This document shows, piece after piece, positions 11,086 through 22,800 of a stretch of 64,000 bases of DNA (positions are counted from its first letter, which is position 1; each line of letters begins with the position of its first letter). The position numbers were made by a program, and so were the translations under genes. The DNA comes from Lactuca virosa (lineage: Eukaryota > Streptophyta > Magnoliopsida > Asterales > Asteraceae). Below the pieces are notes generated by a model, which saw nothing but the letters and a program-made list of their open reading frames with translations, searched no databases and had not been told where the DNA came from. The stretch lies in assembly GCA_928212115.1 (NCBI GenBank), contig CAKMRJ010003334.1, forward strand, positions 98,998,545-99,062,544, in the 5' to 3' direction.

Positions 11086-12217
11086 TCGTCACCACATTTG
11101 GTGTAGCCCGTGCCTCCTCGGCGGTCAACTGAAAGGCCCGGCTCCTCACCACTGGAGCATCCGCCTTGCCCTGACAGCCATCTGTGATCTGTAGGGTCGC
11201 TGGAGTTGGCGGCATCACTGGTGTTCCCAATGCTAGACTCGGTCAGTGGGCCTTCTTGCGGCCCCTCTGATTGCAATGAAAGCAAATCAAGTGTGATGTT
11301 TGAATGGTAGGAGTAGGGGCAGTACAATCCTTGCTAAAGTTTCCAGTCTTGCCGCACTTGTAGCAGCCTGAGCCCCCCGCTCTACAAACTCCCTCATGTG
11401 ACCTGTCGCATTTTCCACAGCGGCTCCGGCCCTACTGGCGCTTCGACCTCGAGTCGAATCCCTTGGGTTTCTTCGTTGAAACCCTAACCATCTGTCCAGG
11501 CTCTGCCTTCCTCTTCCCAATGTGCTCCATATCAATCTCTCGCTCTAGTGCCCTGGCAATCATATCATCCAGAGTCGGGCACGCCGAATAACTAACAAAC
11601 TCCCTGATGTCTGCTCTCAACATGTCATGATATCGGGTTTTCCTCATCTCCTCATCAGCTGCATAACGGGGCACCAACAAGTCCCTCTCCCTGAATTTGG
11701 TGGTAATCTCCGCCATAGTCTCTGTCGTCTGTCTCATGTTCAGAAACTCCCTGGCCAGTTGTTTTATCTCCACTGTTGGTGCGAACTTTGCTCGGAACCT
11801 GGTCACAAAATCCGGCTAGGTCATGGACTGAATGGCCAGACCTACCAAATCATAACCAACCTCCTCCCACCAGTCCCTAGCCCGCTCCCTCAAACAACCC
11901 GCAACAAACCTTACCTTCGACCCCTCTTGGTAGAAGCTGGTCATCTGAGAAGACTTGATGTCTGCTATCCACCGCCTAGACTGGCTAGGTGCCATATAAC
12001 TCCTGAAGGCCCTAAGGCGATCCTCCATCAGCTCGATAATGCCCTCCTTGATCGACCCGAAAATCACTGGGGTCGCATCAAGGATGCCTCTAGTAATCTC
12101 GGATGCAATGAACTCTCACATACCATCATCAATCGGCTTGGAACCCGAACCCGAACCATACCCAGATCCGGAACCTCCTGCTCCCAGACGCGTCATCACA
12201 ATTCTGAAACAAATCAT
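11086..12217 (-). pseudogene. Element B gag with zinc knuckles, four in-frame stops
   Basis: A single frame runs from an ATG at 12217 (alternative ATG at 12196) to the intron. It holds the retrotransposon Gag core (RRWIADIKSSQM, RERARDWWEEV, FRAKFAPTVE, QTTETMAEITTKFRER), a basic linker and three zinc-knuckle-like segments (for example CYKCGKTGNFSKDC, whose His is replaced by Asn). In-frame stops lie at 12118-12116 (TGA), 11818-11816 (TAG), 11434-11432 (TAG) and 11245-11243 (TGA). There is no frameshift. Gag would form the cytoplasmic particle. Confidence 0.88.
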
Positions 12218-13113
12218 AAACCTATCAGGATCATGCATACAAATTACGAAATTTCACATTCTACAAGCTTCCCCCTGGTTTCCTCGCGGCTCTCCCCGAA
12301 TCGAGTACGGATCCTCTGCTTTCAGTAGTACGGGCCCATACTACCTTCCACATCTATCCGTACTTTCCTCGAGGATTGCTTTGAATCTTCCAGGTCACCT
12401 TTTATCCAAACATACAATTAACATCAATTAAGGCTCATGGAACTAATCTTTTCCTAGACATTCTCTAGGATACAACTCTCACCACTCACTGCCCTCAGCT
12501 GCCGAAAGAACTTCCACGAACTCCCTCTAACTAGTTCACGAATACTGTTGTATATTACTAAAACCAGATAATTCTTCGAATGAGAGGTCTTGCCCTACAA
12601 CGGTTGGACTCAAAAAAGATATGCGTAGTAAAGCCAAACCTAACCTTCTAAAATTATTTGGTTCGCATAACATGTAACTTGGCGTATTCGCTTACTAGTT
12701 AACCGAAGTTAGTTAGAACTCCTAGAAGCACAAAGCAAGCAGCATTCGGGCTTCGGGTAACAAGAAACAGACATACCCTAATCAGGCCATCCGATCACTG
12801 AAGGATTAGCACTAACATGCAAGTCTACAAGCTCATATAGCAGGCATTTAAGGCATCTCTCCTAGCATTCTATCATGCAGATCCCTAGCCCTAACTAGTA
12901 TGCAATTCACATATTCATAAACCAAAACATAACAGATAACATGTATGGGTATCTTGGGGAAAACTTACTTGAGCTCGACCGATTGCATGCATCACACTCC
13001 TTGTCCTTTATTAAAACCCTTAGTGAGAAAAATAGTTTTCTTATATTAAAAAAACCATCAAACCCTCGATTTGAGTTCAGACACACCCGAGAGTGTGCCC
13101 GAATCCCTCAAAC
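12218..13113 (-). other. Element B untranslated leader
   Basis: About 900 bases between primer site and gag, without coding content. It contains the GTAGTA...TACTAC hairpin with GGGCCC loop at 12325-12344, 108 bases before the gag ATG. Confidence 0.75.
12325..12344 (-). promoter_or_regulatory. Leader hairpin with palindromic GGGCCC loop (element B)
   Basis: The stem GTAGTA/TACTAC encloses an 8-base loop containing GGGCCC. Counterparts lie at 23332-23352 (D), 53546-53566 (F) and, with a different loop, 46538-46559 (H). Confidence 0.65.
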
Positions 13114-13130
13114 CAAGGCTATAATACCAA
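13114..13130 (-). other. Element B primer-binding site
   Basis: On the minus strand it reads TGGTATTATAGCCTTGG, adjoining the 5' LTR. It matches the Met-tRNA-type site TGGTATCAGAGCCTTGG of D and F with two changes. Confidence 0.85.
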
Positions 13131-13132
13131 AT

Positions 13133-16100
13133 TGTAACATACCATAAATACGACCCAAAATTTTTATTTTCAAAGTTACTAAATCCATATCCCAAAACAT
13201 CATCAGTTTCAAAAGCAATGTGAACATATGGTAATCATAGTATTTTAAAAAAACAAGACATAGAAAAGTATTATCAGAGCATAAGTCTCAAAATCTCTAC
13301 TGCGAAAAATCATAGTGTGATGCGATGCGATCATGCCGACCATTTTCCCTTCGAGATAGAAGTACCTGAAACACAAACTGAAACTGTAAGCGTAAAGCTT
13401 AGTGAGTCCCCCCACCATACCAAATACAAAATAAACATATTGTCGAGCATATTCGGGTGCTGGCCTACCCCTTCGGTCTATTTCAAACGGATACTGCCGA
13501 ACATATCTGGGTGCTCGACCTGCCCCTTCGGTCTACTTCAACCGGATACCAGGTCTATTTAACACCTATCACTACTATATAATATCACATATAATTCATA
13601 TAATCATCAAATAATACATGCACAACCGATAATTATCACAAATACAATCATCAATCCATATCATAACTAGTCGGTTGGCCTTGGTGCCTTCGACCCACGG
13701 ATTCTACGAAAGGAGACTCACCTCAAAACTGTGGGTGTCAAATCGTACTCAGCGAATGACTCGTGAACTCCTCCCCCTATTGCACAACATAAACTTCTAA
13801 TTAGTTATTACATTATGACTCCAAGCTCCCAAGACCCAATTTCAAAACAACCCAAGGTGTCCAAGCCTAATCAAATAATTTATAAGGCCCAAATACCATT
13901 CATTCATAACCCTAGGACCACAGGCCTTCATCCACTGGTGGGCTTGAGGCCCATCAAATCAAGAGCCCAAAATCACTTTTACCCACTGCATGTGTACGCG
14001 CGGCGTACTCTGCATGTACGCCCAATGTACGCTGGTCTTGACCGGGATTCGGGTGGTTGACCCAGTACGCGCAACGTACCAAGGAGTACGCCCAGCATAC
14101 TGGCCAATCACCCCAAGGACCTTCTTGTGACTTAATCCATTAAGCCCTAACGTCCAGAACATAGATCCAGGTCCCTAAAAACGTCCTAAGTCATAAAGTT
14201 ATAAACTTTATGCTTTTGCATGCATGGATGGGATTAAGACATAAATTATGTCCATAAACACACTTAGATGATATCTAGCACTTTCATGGTTGAGGCTAAA
14301 CCATCAAAGTCCGATTTTTATGGCTCCTAACACTTCCAAGATCCTAAAAGGATAGCTCATATGCAATGAAACTCCTTTAACTCAAAGAACCTCAACTATG
14401 GGACCAAAATATAACATAAATCACCCCAAAACTAGATCTAAGCATGCAATGGCCAAGGTTTAAGCTTTATAACTCAAATAGGTCAGAAATGATGCCAAAC
14501 TTCTGGATCTACAAGCTCTCTTCACGTCCTTGCTTCTTCTCCAAACATCTTCTTCTTTAAAACCACCAAATAACACCAAAAAAGCACATGGTAAGCTCAA
14601 AATGCATGCAAGAGGTTTAGGGTTCAGTTCTAGCACTCTAAGGGAAGTGGAGGGTGAGAGAATGAGGGTTAGGAGGGACATAAGTTCTTTAAATAGGGTG
14701 CAAACCCTAAAATTTAGGGTTTGCTTCTGGCCAAACTACGCTGTCACAACCAGGAATTCTGATACCTTGTAGAACCCTTAACAAAGATAACATTATAGTT
14801 AAAGCTTGGAGAACATGTATGGTGCTTATTCAATGACCACAAAATTCCATCAAATACTCTATACAAACATTCAAGTAGTCAACAAAAGGTTGGAAACCCT
14901 AAAAATCCCGGTTCAAGTCCATTTTGGACTAGGATTTTCTTATTGGGCCTAATGGACCAATAAGCTTCCAATTTGACTATTTTGGGCTTAGAACTCTTAT
15001 AGGGGCTCTAATTGGACCCATTAGCATGAAACTTAACATTTTGGGCCTCATAAGCCTAAAATGGACTAGTTTATCTTTAATGGGCCTTATTGGGCCATAA
15101 CAAATCTAGTTAGCCCTAATGGGCCATAAAACTCATACTTTGATGAATATTGGGCCGTGAAATTACTCTAAAAGGGCCAATGGGCCAAAAACCATCCAAT
15201 TGGGCCCATATTATGGACTTAAGCACAAAAGGCCCAAAAATCTTCTTTCTCTTCTCTCTTTCTCGGCCCAAGGGGAAAAAATAGAAACTAGTGGAATAAG
15301 GAGGGTTAGCCACCTCCTTATTACATTTTGGTCTTCCATGCAAAACCTCACATGTCTCCATGCACCATCCTATCACCTCTCTATCTTCTCTTTCTCTCCC
15401 TCTCTTCTTATTTTCGGCCGAGAGGAGACACACACACACACACAAAATTCATTCCAACTCTTTCCAAATCCTCTCAATAACACTTTCACTTCTCCTTCCA
15501 AATTTTTGAGATTTAGAAGCTCTTCAAGGAGATTATTCGACAATAATCATCATCATTGGTAAGTTATTGTTTAGATCCATAACCTAGTCTCTTTATTTCA
15601 TCAAAACTTCCTCCTAACTCTCACCATTTTTGTGATCTACACATTAGAAGCTTCTTAACTTCGAAATCAACCCAAGAAAGCTTGCTAGGGCCGAAAAATA
15701 GCATCAAACTCTTCCCTTTCTTCTTCAAATCAAAAACAACAAGCAAAGGTGAGTTCATACCCCCTCTATTTTCGGTTTTCACAAGTTTTATGGGGGAGAA
15801 TACAAGTAAAATGTGTAGATCTATGTGTATGTGTATGTTATGTATGATTTCATGTATGTATGTGTGATTTTATGTGTTTATATGGTAAATATGTAACAAA
15901 AAGGGAAGAAAACTCGAGATCTATGGCACAAAAGAGGAAACAAACATGATCTAATATACTTTTTATTGAACAAGTCAAGAAAAGTTTCTAGCTTAAGTCA
16001 TAATAAACAAAATGCAACATAAAACTCATTTTTGGGCTAAATTTGTCAAATAAATAAAAGTTGAGTTGAAATTTGTCATTTACGGTTTTCTTAAGGATTA

Positions 16101-18113
16101 AAAGAGTCAAAACAGTAAAAACAAATGTTGTTATGAATATTATACTCTTTAAAGGACTAGAAATGTAAATTGTAGCTTAATGGGCTAAATCTTGGGCTTT
16201 TCGGCCCATAGGCCCAAAAATTGCAAAAATACGATTTTTAAGGGGCTGAAATGGTACAATTCTCAAAACAGGGGGTAAAAGGGGTAAACAAAACTATTTC
16301 AAGGGTTAAAATGTTTTTCTTTTCCAAAAAGGATCAAAAATGTAAAGTTTTTGGAATTTGGGCCAAAATTGTAAAAGTTGCGAAAAAGTTGGACTTTAAT
16401 CGAAAGACTCTTTGCTGGAAGGGCTGAAACTGTCAAAGAGTAAATTTTGAGCTAAAAACATTTAATTAAACAAGTTTATGGGCCAAAAATGTCAAGAAAA
16501 TGAGTTAAGGGCCAAAAATGTCTTTTTCTTTATGTAAGGGACTAAAATTGTCATTTTTATAAAAAAAAAGGGCTGAATGGGTCAAATCAATATTTTGAGT
16601 CAATTATTTTGGTTTTAAGATATTTGGGTCAAAAGAATATCAAATTACAACTTATGAAAATATAATGAAGAATATACATATATTTTCAAATATCGTTAAA
16701 AACAACCGACAAGTTTCGTGCCGTTGAGAATTTAACAATTGTTCAATCAAACTTCTGACCATTATACTATACATAAAACAAGTAAATATTCAAATAGTTG
16801 GGCTTGAAAGATCTTAAGCATGCTTATTGGGCCTTCGTGACCCATTGACATGACTTTTGGGCCCAACAATAATAACACATGTCTATTGGGCCTCCTGTGA
16901 CCCAGTTACATGTTTAAGGGACCCTCAATGGCATATATGTGCTATTGGGCCTTGGTGGCCCATTAGTATTGCTAGTAAGGTCCAAATTAAATCAAATATG
17001 AAATAGGCCAACGCGCCCTTCGTATAACCAACAGCCTAAAATAACTCACGTAATTAGCAGGACTTTGTATTCCTCTTCTCCTCGTTTGTTAGGCTTATTT
17101 GAAATCAAAGTAAACAAATTCAGGTCGTTAATCAATAGTAATCAATGTTGTTTGGATTAAGTGAGTAATAACAGGCGACACCTCTAAGTGTCGTTCATAG
17201 TCTGTAGTTATAATCAAAGTCTCCTGGAAGGAGAGCGAGAGTTTGTGTATAAATCTATATAGGGGTGATTCCCCCACACCTCAGCTGTTCGCTACAGTTA
17301 GACTCGGCCAGTCTAGGGTGACAAAATCTTAAGATCAATTCTGGCGTTTATTAGGATGCCAAGACAGACGAACTAGTCATTATTATGCATGGTTATAACG
17401 ACTCACGTAATTAAATAAATCCAATACCATCCGAGTAATCAAGGAAGAGTAATCAAAATCACTCGTTGTGGCGATATAACAATTTGAAATAATGATATTA
17501 TGTTATCGGAAAACATCGGGTTTTTCGAGGAAATCAACACCACTCGCTTGTATTTTCAATAACTATAATGCAAAACTTCCCATTTATACACGTTTTGAAA
17601 TCATTCATGCACCAACTTATGGATCTTCACACTTTGGTAAACAATTGTCTTTTCAGAATATATCGGATTTTCTGGGTTTTATAAACTACACAAATCATTT
17701 TTATCACAACCCTGCTTATGAACTCACCAACATTCCATATGTTGACGTTTTCAAAATAACTTGTATTCTCAGGTAACAGGTAAGCGGAAGGGTAATATCA
17801 AGTATGTTAGGATGTTATGTTTTGAAAACTCTCAAACAATTGATGCTATAGATATGTAATATTTAAACAATGTACTGGATTTTAACAATGTCAATCGATA
17901 TGTATTAATGCATGGTGAAGTTTATGTTGTGTTTCATGTATAATCATTGTGATGATATTCAATTTAAGTCACGCGAGCCCTCGGACGTTTCCGCTGTCTG
18001 GTTCGGGGGTGTGACATACGCCCAGCGTACGCAGGGACTTTCCCGCTTTGCGCCTCACCAAGTGTACGCCATGCGTACACTATGTACGCCCAACATACGA
18101 CCCTCTCCACAAA

Positions 18114-18161
<48 letters not shown>

Positions 18162-18203
18162 AATAAGCTGCATAAGAAAAAACCTGATGATTCGGGCGTT
18201 ACA
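13133..18203 (-). repeat. Element B 5' LTR, split by solo LTR C
   Basis: The LTR occupies 13133-14741 and 18022-18203. The 5-mer tacgc at 18017-18021 is the extra target copy made by insertion of C. Beyond the part shared with the 3' LTR it has a unique block (about 13435-14090) with repeats of the phrase gcatattcgggtgctgg...ccccttcggtct near 13447 and 13502 and GTACGC dyads near 13993-14100. A (TA)n tract lies at 18115-18159. Confidence 0.9.
14742..18016 (+). mobile_element. Solo LTR C, 3275 bp, nested in the B 5' LTR
   Basis: It begins TGTCACAACC and ends GGTGTGACA (TG..CA), and is flanked by tacgc at 14737-14741 and 18017-18021. No gag, pol, primer site or polypurine tract is found inside, so it is best read as an LTR left by recombination between the two LTRs of a Gypsy-like element. 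It has a CT-rich transcribed-looking stretch near 15360-15420, small ACAC and TGTA repeats (15428-15445, 15820-15865), and an unusual density of TGGGCC/GGCCCA hexamers (at least fifteen, concentrated at 14940-15270 and 16190-16970). The orientation is inferred from the LTR ending style. Confidence 0.85.
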
Positions 18204-18208
18204 GGTAT

Positions 18209-19685
18209 CAGAGCATTGGCTTGTTTTCTATTGAATTTTATTGCAATTGTTTAAATTTGATCAATTAGGGTTTATGGTAATTAAACCCTTTTGGACTTAA
18301 GGGTTTTCGAAATTTTGAAAAGGGTTGTAACCCTTTCCCTTGTTCTATAAGTTTTGAATTTAGGGTTTCCTAAAATCTCTAGATTTTCGAAATATGGCAA
18401 GGATTTGAAATCCTTGCCTTTCTCCCCAAGATTTGCCAATTTTCGAAAATTAGGCTTTATGGTAGGGATTTCTTATTTTTGGTAATTATCTCCTTATATG
18501 ATTAATAGGATAATTATAAGATTTGTTTTATCCTTCCATGATTTTCGAAATTTAGTAGGGAGATGATTAGGTTAAATTATCTTGATTAATTTAATTGGAT
18601 AATCCTCAATTGGTTTAATAAATTAATTAAATGTTTAATTATTATGATAATTATTAAATCATTTGTTTTTAATTTTTAAATTTAAATTAAATTGTTTAAT
18701 TTCAAAATTTGAGAATTTAAAAAACCCTAGTATTTTAAAAGTCTAAAATACATCCTTATGGATCTTGTTATTAATTAATTAAGTGATTAATTAAAAGATA
18801 ATTAATAAATCCATAAAAAGGTTTAAATTTAATTAAATTAAAAGTTTAATTTATTAAATGATTAAACCCTTGCTATTTTAAAATGTTTTAAAATACACCT
18901 TATACTATATGTAAAATTAAATGTTTAATATTTACTATATGTATAAGACTAAGTCAGTCGAACCGCTAATACGTCTCATTCACGAAGCCGATCTATAAGA
19001 GGAGTTTAAGGAAGCGGCCTATAAAATGACCGTCATTGGGTATCCACTCTTACCCACCGCTCCTTTTATTGGTAGAGGGTCGTTAGCCGAACGGGTTTGA
19101 TAGGACATAACCTTATTAAAAGTATAATGATAAAAAGTAACTAAACTATTTTCTAAAATCCCACTCTTAGTTACTTTAGGAAAAATGTGAATTTGATGCT
19201 AATCCATGAAATTGCACATTGCACTTTATGAGTCATTAGTGCAGCGTGTTTGGTTAATCGGCACACTAATATGTGACTAATAAAGGATAGTAATGGGTGT
19301 CTCGAAAATTATCGTTGATTGATGGAGCGTGTGTGGTTAACCGGCACATTAAAAGAGATGACAAATGACATCGAGAGTACCAAGCTAATTGCATGGTTAT
19401 TCACATCTCGTTTGTGACCATTGGTATCCCAGTCACAAAGTGAGAGCATAATCGATAATAAACATGCCATTGATTAGATTCAATGAATCTCAAATGATCT
19501 AGGAGTTTCATGAGATTGAAATTGGTAAATGCTTTACCTACCTAAAATAGATTCAAATTAGATTACAACATCCCTCTTCAAAGTTCGAATCGAAAATATG
19601 GATCCTAGCCTTAATTAAAATTTTGGGTTAATAATTAATGATTAAAATCAATTAACTTAAATTCTCTTTTCTCAGTTCAGACAAC
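18209..19685 (+). other. Element A primer-site remainder and leader
   Basis: It starts with CAGAGCATTGG, the rest of the Met-tRNA primer site, then about 1.45 kb of AT-rich leader without coding content. The part 18955-19450 is conserved with the leader of copia E (58440-58930 on the opposite strand). Shared items include a repeated motif GAGCGTGTGTGGTTAACCGG: 19241-19265 and 19324-19348 here, 58537-58561 and 58618-58643 in E. Confidence 0.75.
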
Positions 19686-20450
19686 AATGGTCTTCCTCAT
19701 TCTTCTGGAAATATTTTTCCTCTATCTGAAGATGATCTTCCACATGTTGATCAAGGTGAAATAATGTTCCCTTCTTTGAGCAATGGTGGAACTCGAGATC
19801 ATGCTTCTTCAACTCTTCCTCCTCCTCCTCCAGTGACTCTCCCTAAGTCATGTTTCCTTCAAGCTGAAAAATACGAAGTCACTCAAGCCTTATTGGCATG
19901 TAAACATCAAGATAGAAAGTCTGTGTGTGCGCATGTTCTGAAAATAAAATCGCACATTGATAGATTAGGGATGTTGGGTGTCGTTTTCCCAAGGGAGATG
20001 GCTATTGACTTGGTTCTACTTTCGCTTCCTGAGTCATATAGTCAGTTCATTAAAGGCTACTATGTGAGGGACCACGACGTGACCCTAATTGATCTAAGAT
20101 ATATGTTGATTGTTGCTGAAGCATAAATGCTTAAAAGCATAAGTCAAGAAAAAGTGTTTGAAGGATCTGTCTCCAAAATTTCCATGGACATTGATAATGG
20201 CAACATTGGTAGTCCAGAAAAGGTTTCTCTTCCCAATGGAAAGGGATCGGCCAAGGTCAAACCATTTGAACATATGGTAAAGAGAAAAGCTATTTTTGAG
20301 ATAGTCTCATGTGCTATTCCTGAAAGGTCCATATGTTTCTATTGCCAATTGAAGGGGCATTGGATGCGAAGCTATCCAGATTACCTGAAAGATCTTAAAG
20401 ATAGTAAAGTCAAGTCGTGCGACTCTACTTTGGGTACATCCACTATCTAA
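19686..20450 (+). pseudogene. Element A gag (copia UBN2-type) with zinc knuckle, decayed
   Basis: The frame reads through a Pro-rich segment (LPPPPPVTLPKS), then a UBN2-like Gag region (QALLACKHQD, HVLKIKSHIDRLGMLG, FPREMAIDLVLLSLPESYSQFI) to a TAA at 20124-20126. It continues in frame to a knuckle CFYCQLKGHWMRSY in which the last Cys is replaced by Tyr. It ends at 20450. The N-terminal part before 19764 lacks a clear ATG in frame. Copia Gag normally packages the element RNA; this copy is not functional. Confidence 0.8.
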
Positions 20451-20746
20451 CTCCATTATTTAATTAAGTTCCTATTCATAGATTCTTAATACATATTGTG
20501 ATAGTCACATTTTGATGTTTTGCATGATCTAAGAGAAAGAAGGAAGCTTATGAAGAGTAAGTTGAATCTGATCGTGAGAGATGGATTTCAGTCGCATGGT
20601 TCGATGATCAGATTTTCGAGCTACTGCTTAGGAGTTATGATAGATTTCTTAGGAAATGTCTAGAAACATAGTTTTCATATTTTTGCATTGTAAGGATAAA
20701 TTTTTTTGGCTTATTATCAATAACAGCGAATTTTTATTTATCTAGT
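20451..20746 (+). pseudogene. Element A protease-region remnant, cut by element D
   Basis: Fragments in shifting frames resemble the copia protease region: LNTYCDSHI near 20485 recalls the LDTGCGSHIC active-site segment, and KLMKSKLNLIVRDG near 20548 recalls the stretch that follows it. Element D begins at 20747, so the rest of A (integrase, RT, 3' LTR) should be to the right of D, outside the window. Confidence 0.5.
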
Positions 20747-22780
20747 TGTAACACCTGTTCCAGGTATTATTTAATTTATCTAATTTTTAAGGTTTTGTGA
20801 ATGGACTCAGCGAGTTGGGGTGCTCCAACTCGTCGAGTAGAGACTATTATGAGGACGCGGGATTTGGATGCTACTCGACGAGTCGGAAGGCCCCGAATCG
20901 ATGATTAGGCGCTGTACAGAGAAACCTTAATTTTCAGGGGTTTGCACCTTATTTAAAGGACTTATGGCTCATTTGTAGCCTCCCTCATCGTCCTTACAGC
21001 CCATAAAGAAACCCTAGACGCATATTTGAGCTTCCCTGAGTGTGTGTGAGCCTTAGAGAGTGAAACTTGTGCCTTTGAAGAAGGAAACTTGAAGTTAGAG
21101 GAGCTTGAAGAGAGGAGAAAGCTTGGGATCCAGCATCTACTCGTTGTGAGCATCCATTTAGAGGTAAAAAGTTACCACCTTGATCTCTATTTTCTTAGAT
21201 CTCATTTCATGGAAGGATGTGGTCACTTTTGGGTGCAAAATGGGGTCAAACTCGGATTTGGACTTATCATAAGGATATGGTTCCAGATCTGGACCTCTCT
21301 AGGTCCCCAATCACATAAAGTTGCTCACTTTATACAGCTTAGCCCCTTTCCATGCACTAAAACCTTGTAGGAAGCTTAGTTTTGATGTTATAGCCTTGGA
21401 GGGCCTTGCATGCACGTAAAGTTTGCAACTTTACGTGGTATCTGCACTAGGGGAGGTTGGATCTGAAGTTTGGGACCTTAGATCCCACTGAAAAGGGCTG
21501 GACATAAAAGGGACTGAAGGAACTCGTCGAGTCCCTTAGTTGACTCGAAGAGTCGGGGTAGGCTTTGCCCGTGTTCGAGTTTCTGATTGAGTACAGTGAA
21601 GGATTAGGTTTCCGGTCTGAATGGACTTTAGGTTTCTGGATATTTGCTGAACTCGACCAGTCACTAGGATGACTCGGCGAGTTGACTCGGGATTCAGTGG
21701 AATGGACTCGGGAGGAACTTGACGAGTTAAATAGGTAACTCGGCAAGTTGAAGGATTATTCGCTTAACTTGACGAGTTGCTGGATGCACTCGACGAGTTG
21801 AGGTGAACATGGACTGTTGACCTTGACTTTGACCAGGGTTGACTAGGGTTGACTTTGAGGATAATTATGGTATTTCGGGATTGTGACAAGTTAATCACAT
21901 GATGATTATAGGCAGTTGAGTTGGAGCAGCGTGTGGGATATATCTGATCTTAGTTTGTTAGTTCAGCATTCGAGAGGTGAGTCTTCTCACCATACCAATG
22001 GGTCTACGACACCAAGGCCGGCCCAATTTATGATATGTGGTACACTAGTTGTAGTAGAGATATGTTGTATGATAGTTAGCTTTATGCTAAGTGGTATGCT
22101 AGTGATTATATGATATTTGCATGGAAGACCCCGGGGGGAGCTCGTGGCAGTCGGATATAAGACCATGTGGGGGAGCCAATGGCACATTGGAGTAAGACCC
22201 TGGAGGGAGTCCACGACATCCTTATATGTTTATGTATGAGTTATGTAGTATGATAAATACTTTTGTGATATATGATATGCTAGTTGGTTATTATGTTATT
22301 GCATGGAAGACCCTGGGGGAGCCCGTGGCAGTTGGATATAGGACCACGTGGGGGAGCCCGTGGCATTCCTAGGTAAAGACCATGGGGGGATCCCATGGCA
22401 TGGAGGTATAAGACCCTAGGAGGAGCCCACAACATCCTTATATGTTAGTATGCATGGCTTATGTGATATATGTAGCTTTTATAGCTAATATGATATGTGT
22501 TATGTGGATTGTGTGTGGGGTATGCTCTAGGGGACTCACTAAGCATTAGCTTACAGTTTGTGGATTTGTTTCAGGCACATCTGAGCCCAAGGGCAAGGGC
22601 AAGGCTTGATGGCGCGGCGTGCACTCTCTCTCAGGCGTTTGTGGGACACTCTCATGTTTTGGAATAAAATTGTTATTTTTACTAAATTGAAAACAATTGT
22701 ATTTGGGGATTTTATGGTTTGTGGCAAATATTTGATTTATTAAAAATGAAAATTTTCTTTTGAAAAATTGGGTTGTTACA
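20747..22780 (+). repeat. Element D 5' LTR
   Basis: 2034 bp, TGTAACACCTG..GGTTGTTACA. It is rich in ACTCGTCGAGT-type palindromes (about 20806, 20843, 20873, 21511, 21670, 21775, 21788). A tandem block at 22115-22440 repeats units of about 35-40 bases of the form AAGACC..GGGGGAGCCCGTGGCA. It corresponds to 63001-64000 from position 21503 onwards. Confidence 0.92.
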
Positions 22781-22783
22781 AGT

Positions 22784-22800
22784 TGGTATCAGAGCCTTGG
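22784..22800 (+). other. Element D primer-binding site
   Basis: TGGTATCAGAGCCTTGG, three bases after the LTR, is the Met-tRNA-complementary site for minus-strand cDNA priming. Confidence 0.9.

Larger units (their letters stand above)
5618..18203 (-). mobile_element. Ty3/Gypsy chromovirus-like element B, minus strand, inserted in the primer site of A
   Basis: The element is flanked by ggtat at 5613-5617 and 18204-18208, a perfect 5-bp target duplication. On its own strand it runs: 5' LTR (18203 to 13133, interrupted by solo LTR C), primer site, leader, gag, intron, protease-RT-RNase H-integrase with a chromodomain-like tail, polypurine tract and 3' LTR (6832 to 5618). A Harbinger-like MITE sits between the pol end and the polypurine tract. 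All coding parts are decayed, so it cannot be autonomous. Confidence 0.93.

Noticed and set aside
22784..22800. TGGTATCAGAGC sites as tRNA gene fragments
   Set aside because: They adjoin LTR ends in the correct orientation and are primer-binding sites; no tRNA cloverleaf surrounds them.
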